DNA from: Arthrospiribacter ruber
Lineage (GTDB): Bacteria > Bacteroidota > Bacteroidia > Cytophagales > Cyclobacteriaceae
Assembly (NCBI RefSeq): GCF_019343195.1
Contig: NZ_RPHB01000002.1
Span: 62,001-126,000 of the forward strand
Length of the DNA stretch: 64,000 nt
Direction of reading: 5' to 3'
Shown: positions 62,918 through 64,000 of the stretch, one piece after another
Numbering within the stretch: the first letter of the stretch is position 1
How the letters are laid out: each line of letters begins with the position of its first letter
Translations under genes and position numbers: made by a program
The notes under the pieces: model-generated
Told to the model about the DNA's origin: nothing
The model's input: only the letters and a program-made list of their open reading frames with translations
The model's database searches: none

Positions 62918-64000
62918 ATGACACACGATATTACCTATACCACGAAAACCAAACAACTGATTGATAGCCTGAAAAGCGTATGTGCCAATTACGGTTTGGG
63001 CAACGATGGTAATGAATTTAAAATTATCACACAAGTATTTCTATATAAGTTCTTAAACGATAAATTCCGGTTCGAAGTAAAAAGACTGCGACCCGAAATA
63101 GCGGATAACAAAGAGTTCTACCAGAACCTGAAAAATCTATACGATACCCAAAGTGATAAGTATGAGCTATTGATGGACTTATTGGATGAAAATGTGCCGC
63201 GCCTGAAACCTCATCAACTGATTTCGCATTTGTACAACACACAGAATTCCGATGATTTTGCCCAAACTTTTGACGACACCTTACGGGATATTGGTGTCGA
63301 GAATGCAGATGTGTTTTCTATCAAATCGTTTTCGGGTGCGAAAGATAGATTATTCGATGAACTAAGTAATTATATCACAGATTCATCGCAACGGGACGAC
63401 TTTTGTAAGGCTCTGGTCAACAAACTGTTTGAGTTTAGTTTCGAAGAGAGCTTTGAAGACTACTTTACGGAGAAATACGATTTCTTTAAAGATATTTTCG
63501 AGTATCTTATCAAGGACTACAACTCTGATTCGGGAGGGAAATATGCCGAGTATTATACACCCAATGCTGTAGCCCGTATCATTGCCAATATCTTGGTAGA
63601 AGGTGATGTTAAGAAGGCGCGCTGTTATGACCCTAGTGTGGGATCAGGTTCCCTATTGATGTCTTTGGCACACAATATCGGCGAAGATCGATGCACCATT
63701 TATTCAGAGGATATTTCGCAGAAATCGAGCACGATGCTGCGATTAAATTTGATTTTAAACAATTTGACACACAGCATTCCGAATGTGATCAAGACCAATA
63801 CCATTGCGCAGCCGTACTATCTGGAAAAGCAAAAGTTTGATTACATTGTGTCCAATCCCCCCTTTAAGCTGGATTTCTCAGATTTTAGAGAGCATCTAGA
63901 TACCGATCGTTTCAAAGAACGCTTTTTTGCAGGTATCCCGAAGGTACCCAAAGCGAAAAAAGAGTCGATGGCGATTTACTTGCTCTTTATACAGCATATT
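62918..64000 (+). CDS. hsdM: Type I restriction-modification methyltransferase, M subunit (N-terminal part)
   Basis: 361 codons visible; the frame continues past the right edge. N-terminal helical domain (about 1-150), YYTPNAVARII (about 208), SAM-binding motif I CYDPSVGSGSLL (about 235) and catalytic IVSNPPF (about 310), an N6-adenine methyltransferase. 3 bp after hsdR. The specificity gene hsdS is expected downstream, outside the window. Confidence 0.92.
   Translation, partial: MTHDITYTTKTKQLIDSLKSVCANYGLGNDGNEFKIITQVFLYKFLNDKFRFEVKRLRPEIADNKEFYQNLKNLYDTQSDKYELLMDLLDENVPRLKPHQLISHLYNTQNSDDFAQTFDDTLRDIGVENADVFSIKSFSGAKDRLFDELSNYITDSSQRDDFCKALVNKLFEFSFEESFEDYFTEKYDFFKDIFEYLIKDYNSDSGGKYAEYYTPNAVARIIANILVEGDVKKARCYDPSVGSGSLLMSLAHNIGEDRCTIYSEDISQKSSTMLRLNLILNNLTHSIPNVIKTNTIAQPYYLEKQKFDYIVSNPPFKLDFSDFREHLDTDRFKERFFAGIPKVPKAKKESMAIYLLFIQHI

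Overview
The window is a piece of a Bacteroidota chromosome, most likely from the Cytophagales (Cyclobacteriaceae type). It has a SusC/SusD pair, a Bacteroidetes-type Tra transfer operon, a DUF6520 peptide, 6-bladed beta-propeller and DUF4221-type lipoproteins, REP-associated transposases, and weak Shine-Dalgarno sequences with several apparent TTG starts. No rRNA, tRNA or CRISPR array was seen. Family assignments come from reading motifs; no database was searched.

Layout. 1-4.5 kb: the start of a lipocalin-like gene at the left edge, a double-glycine leader peptide, and a PAS histidine kinase with a single-domain response regulator, bracketed by two identical 212-bp REP-like repeats; the second belongs to a broken RAYT transposase element. 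4.6-15.1 kb: one minus-strand operon of conjugative-transposon genes (traE, F, G, three traI-like paralogues, J, K, a traL-like gene, M, N, and a DUF3945-like gene) ending in a good terminator. 15.2-25.6 kb: nested miniature elements, a small Cys-rich secreted protein, a second two-component pair, then three propeller-type secreted or lipoprotein genes, each followed by a truncated 5' end of a C39-peptidase (PCAT) exporter gene, and a second broken RAYT element. 25.9-33.6 kb: DUF6520 peptide and a TlpA-like/SusC/SusD locus. 33.6-34.7 kb: repeat-rich DNA without credible genes.

34.7-64 kb is a defence and accessory island. It holds: (i) a tight six-gene operon of SIR2, HerA, two KTSC-domain proteins, an OLD-like ATPase/Toprim protein and a PD-(D/E)XK nuclease; (ii) a pair of AAA/STAND ATPases behind an array of inverted-repeat operators; (iii) a cassette-like array (48.4-57.1 kb) in which single genes or small modules are separated by 420-570 bp spacers that begin with GCTAAC and tend to end with GTTAG: a DinB-like protein, a membrane protein, a QxK-type nuclease candidate, a HEPN-like protein, an ADP-ribosyltransferase-like/small protein/SecB-like trio, and a Crp/DUF998/CPBP group; (iv) an AbiEi-AbiEii toxin-antitoxin pair translationally coupled to type I restriction genes hsdR and hsdM, with hsdM running off the right edge.

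The best candidates for something new are the six-gene SIR2-HerA operon, the long-spacer cassette array, the possible toxin-antitoxin-chaperone module inside it, and the serially truncated PCAT exporter fragments. All proposed functions for these are inference from domains and gene order.
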